From the NCBI GenBank assembly GCA_934700635.1, contig CAKUXU010000032.1:1-8832 (forward strand): DNA of 8,832 nucleotides, read 5' to 3'. Shown piece by piece: positions 7,407 to 8,832 of the stretch. Numbering within the stretch: the first letter of the stretch is position 1; the number at the start of each line of letters is the position of its first letter. This stretch comes from an uncultured Eubacteriales bacterium (GTDB lineage Bacteria > Bacillota > Clostridia > Oscillospirales > Acutalibacteraceae). A program made the position numbers and the translations under genes. The notes under the pieces are model-generated. The model saw nothing but the letters and a program-made list of their open reading frames with translations, ran no database searches and was not told the origin of the DNA.

Positions 7407-8723
7407 TTAGTAATCTCTTATATTTTTTATTATATCTTCAACCATAGCTTTTGTTTTTGGATTTTTAGCTAAGCTTTTTTCTACTTGTTGAAGTGCGTAA
7501 ACAATAGTAGAGTGATCTCTTCCTCCGAATGATTCACCGATAGATACTAAAGGAAGTTGTGTGATTTCTCTTACTATGTACATCGAAATTTGTCTTGCAT
7601 TTGATATTGACGCAGATCTTTTTGAAGATCTTATTTCTTCTGGTGTTACACCAAATGTTCGGGCAACCTCGGTTATTATTTTTTCAATTGTTATCGGTGG
7701 AGGCTGGTCATTATTTAGTATGTCTGAAATTGCGATTTGAGCCGTTTTTATGCCCATTGGCTCTCCACCTAAAAGGTGATGAGCTTTGATTTTTTTTACA
7801 GTTCCTTCTAGTTGACGAATATTTGTTTTAAGTTTTTTGGCTATATAGTCGCAAACTTCATTTGGGAGTTTTATATGAAGTAATTCGGCTTTTCTGCGAA
7901 TAATTGCAATTCTTGTTTCAAAATCTGGTGGTTGAATGTCTGCAATTAGTCCCCATTCGAAACGAGTTCTGAGCCTATCTTCAAGGGTTTGAATTTCTTT
8001 TGGAGGACGATCCGAGGTCAGAACGATTTGCTTTTTTGCTTCGTAAAGAGAATTGAATGTATGGAAAAATTCTTCTTGAGTCGAATCTTTACCCGCAATG
8101 AATTGTATGTCATCTACGAGCAAAACGTCTGCTTCTCTGTATTTTTGATGAAACTCCATCATCGTATTGTTTCTTATAGAATCTATAAGTTGATTTGTAA
8201 AATCATCTCCTTTTATGTATAAGCAAACTTTATTTGGGTTATTTTTTTTAATGTCATTTGAAATGGCATACAAAAGATGTGTTTTGCCAAGACCTGAATT
8301 TCCGTAGATAAACAGTGGATTGTATGCTCCTGCGGGATTTGAAGCTACTGCTAAAGCGGCTGCATGAGCAAATTTGTTTGAAGATCCGACTATATACGTG
8401 TCGAAAGTAAATTCATATTCTAAATCGATAGCTAAATTTTGATCGCTTTTTTTGCTGCTTTCTTTGATTTCTTCGGGTATTGTAAAACATATATCTATTC
8501 CAGATCCGAAAATCTCTCTGAAAGCGCTGTCTATAAGACCTATATAGCATTTGTTCAAAGTTTGTCTGTGAAATTCATTTGGAGCCATCAAGACTGCTTT
8601 GCCTTTTTCAAAATTAAGCTCTATGGGTTCTATTCTGTCAATCCACGTTTTATATGCGACTCCGGTAATTTTTGTTTTGCAGAACTCACATATTAAGTCC
8701 CAGGCTTCGTTAAAAGAATTCAT
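7407..8723 (-). CDS. dnaA: Chromosomal replication initiator protein DnaA
   Basis: A 438-residue AAA+ ATPase that binds oriC boxes, melts the duplex and recruits the helicase. Domain I (about 1-83) is the protein-contact domain. Domain II is a short linker (84-103). Domain III shows Walker A GNSGLGKTH (141-149), Walker B VLLVDDIQF (200-208), sensor 1 LTSD (235-238), box VII LEDRLRTRF (247-255, Arg254 the likely arginine finger) and sensor 2 NIRQLEG (301-307). Domain IV is the DNA-binding helix-turn-helix with SNARQISMY (374-382; Arg377 aligns with E. coli Arg399) and the signature FGGRDHSTIVYA (399-410). The signature has HST where E. coli and B. subtilis have HTT. The linker is short but nothing is missing. 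The ATG at 8723 lies 9 nt after GGAGGT. Its promoter and a DnaA-box-like site lie upstream, suggesting autoregulation. Confidence 0.98.
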   Translation of the reverse strand: MNSFNEAWDLICEFCKTKITGVAYKTWIDRIEPIELNFEKGKAVLMAPNEFHRQTLNKCYIGLIDSAFREIFGSGIDICFTIPEEIKESSKKSDQNLAIDLEYEFTFDTYIVGSSNKFAHAAALAVASNPAGAYNPLFIYGNSGLGKTHLLYAISNDIKKNNPNKVCLYIKGDDFTNQLIDSIRNNTMMEFHQKYREADVLLVDDIQFIAGKDSTQEEFFHTFNSLYEAKKQIVLTSDRPPKEIQTLEDRLRTRFEWGLIADIQPPDFETRIAIIRRKAELLHIKLPNEVCDYIAKKLKTNIRQLEGTVKKIKAHHLLGGEPMGIKTAQIAISDILNNDQPPPITIEKIITEVARTFGVTPEEIRSSKRSASISNARQISMYIVREITQLPLVSIGESFGGRDHSTIVYALQQVEKSLAKNPKTKAMVEDIIKNIRDY

Positions 8724-8761
8724 AAGGATAAGACCTCCGGGTTTTTAAATTTTTATGTTTA

Positions 8762-8778
8762 AATCAAGTTTTTTGATT
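8762..8778 (-). other. Short inverted repeat in the dnaA leader
   Basis: AATCAA and TTGATT form a perfect 6-bp inverted repeat separated by 5 nt, inside the predicted dnaA leader. It is AT-rich and weak. It is followed by no U-run that would make a terminator, so it could be a minor hairpin or chance. Confidence 0.3.
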
Positions 8779-8795
8779 CCACAAATTTACAATTT

Positions 8796-8824
8796 ATTAT
8801 ACCTAATTTTCAAAAATTCTTCAA
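8796..8824 (-). promoter_or_regulatory. Sigma-70-type promoter of dnaA
   Basis: On the minus strand TTGAAG (-35, 8819-8824, 4/6 match) is followed by exactly 17 nt and a perfect TATAAT (-10, 8796-8801). The predicted start of transcription near 8789 gives a leader of about 65 nt before the dnaA ATG. The dnaA ribosome site GGAGGT (8733-8738) is strong. Confidence 0.8.
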
Positions 8825-8826
8825 CA
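8818..8826 (+). promoter_or_regulatory. DnaA-box-like site over the dnaA -35 element
   Basis: TCTTCAACA on the plus strand differs by one base from the TTTTCAACA variant repeated in oriC and fully covers the -35 hexamer of the dnaA promoter. A second, weaker match, GATTCCACA, lies at 8775-8783 in the leader. DnaA repressing its own gene through boxes at its promoter is known in several bacteria; here it is inferred. Confidence 0.45.
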
Positions 8827-8832
8827 TAACGC

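Noticed and set aside
7595..8696. Plus-strand open frames opposite dnaA (also 2196-2441 opposite gyrB)
   Set aside because: Hydrophobic, Phe-rich translations typical of the complement of an AT-rich gene, with no family pattern.

Overview
This window is the replication-origin gene cluster of a low-GC, Firmicutes-type bacterium. All protein genes are on the minus strand. Read in the direction of transcription the order is dnaA, oriC, dnaN, recF, remB (DUF370), a small zinc-ribbon membrane protein, gyrB, a YcxB-like membrane protein, and gyrA, which runs off the left edge. This order, AT-rich codon use, strong AGGAGG-type ribosome sites and RemB point to Clostridia. The GyrB stretch [11 protein letters not shown] and the GyrA stretch [11 protein letters not shown] look like Oscillospirales/Ruminococcaceae, but that finer placement is from memory and not secure.

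Right end (about 7125-8832): dnaA has a clear sigma-70 promoter (TTGAAG, 17 nt, TATAAT), and a DnaA-box-like element overlaps its -35. Between dnaA and dnaN lies a non-coding region of about 280 bp with the hallmarks of oriC. It holds about twelve DnaA-box-like 9-mers, mostly a TTTTCAACA variant, then a short GC cluster, five perfect DnaA-trio repeats and an AT-rich unwinding stretch. The layout matches the Bacillus subtilis unwinding module.

Middle (about 4845-7124): dnaN is the surprise. Its whole reading frame is conserved, but one in-frame TAA at 6594-6596 cuts it directly after the DGYRL motif of the clamp's peptide-binding pocket. Because the sliding clamp is essential, this is a base-calling or assembly error, a very recent mutation covered by another copy, or something more unusual. 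recF follows after only about 60 bp with a possible promoter of its own. The S4-domain gene yaaA, often found between dnaN and recF, is absent. remB overlaps the end of recF.

Left half (1-4521): gyrB starts with TTG and has intact ATPase and TOPRIM motifs. Two uncharacterised membrane proteins flank it. The one between gyrB and gyrA is preceded by a near-consensus promoter (TTGAAA, 17 nt, TATAAT), so gyrA can probably be expressed separately from gyrB. The visible 454 codons of gyrA include the catalytic tyrosine.

Together the genes cover initiation (DnaA, oriC), clamp loading onto DNA (DnaN), gap repair (RecF) and supercoiling (GyrA/GyrB). I found no mobile element, CRISPR array, tRNA or rRNA. 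There is no obvious undescribed system. The points most worth following are the dnaN stop codon and the variant DnaA-box array.
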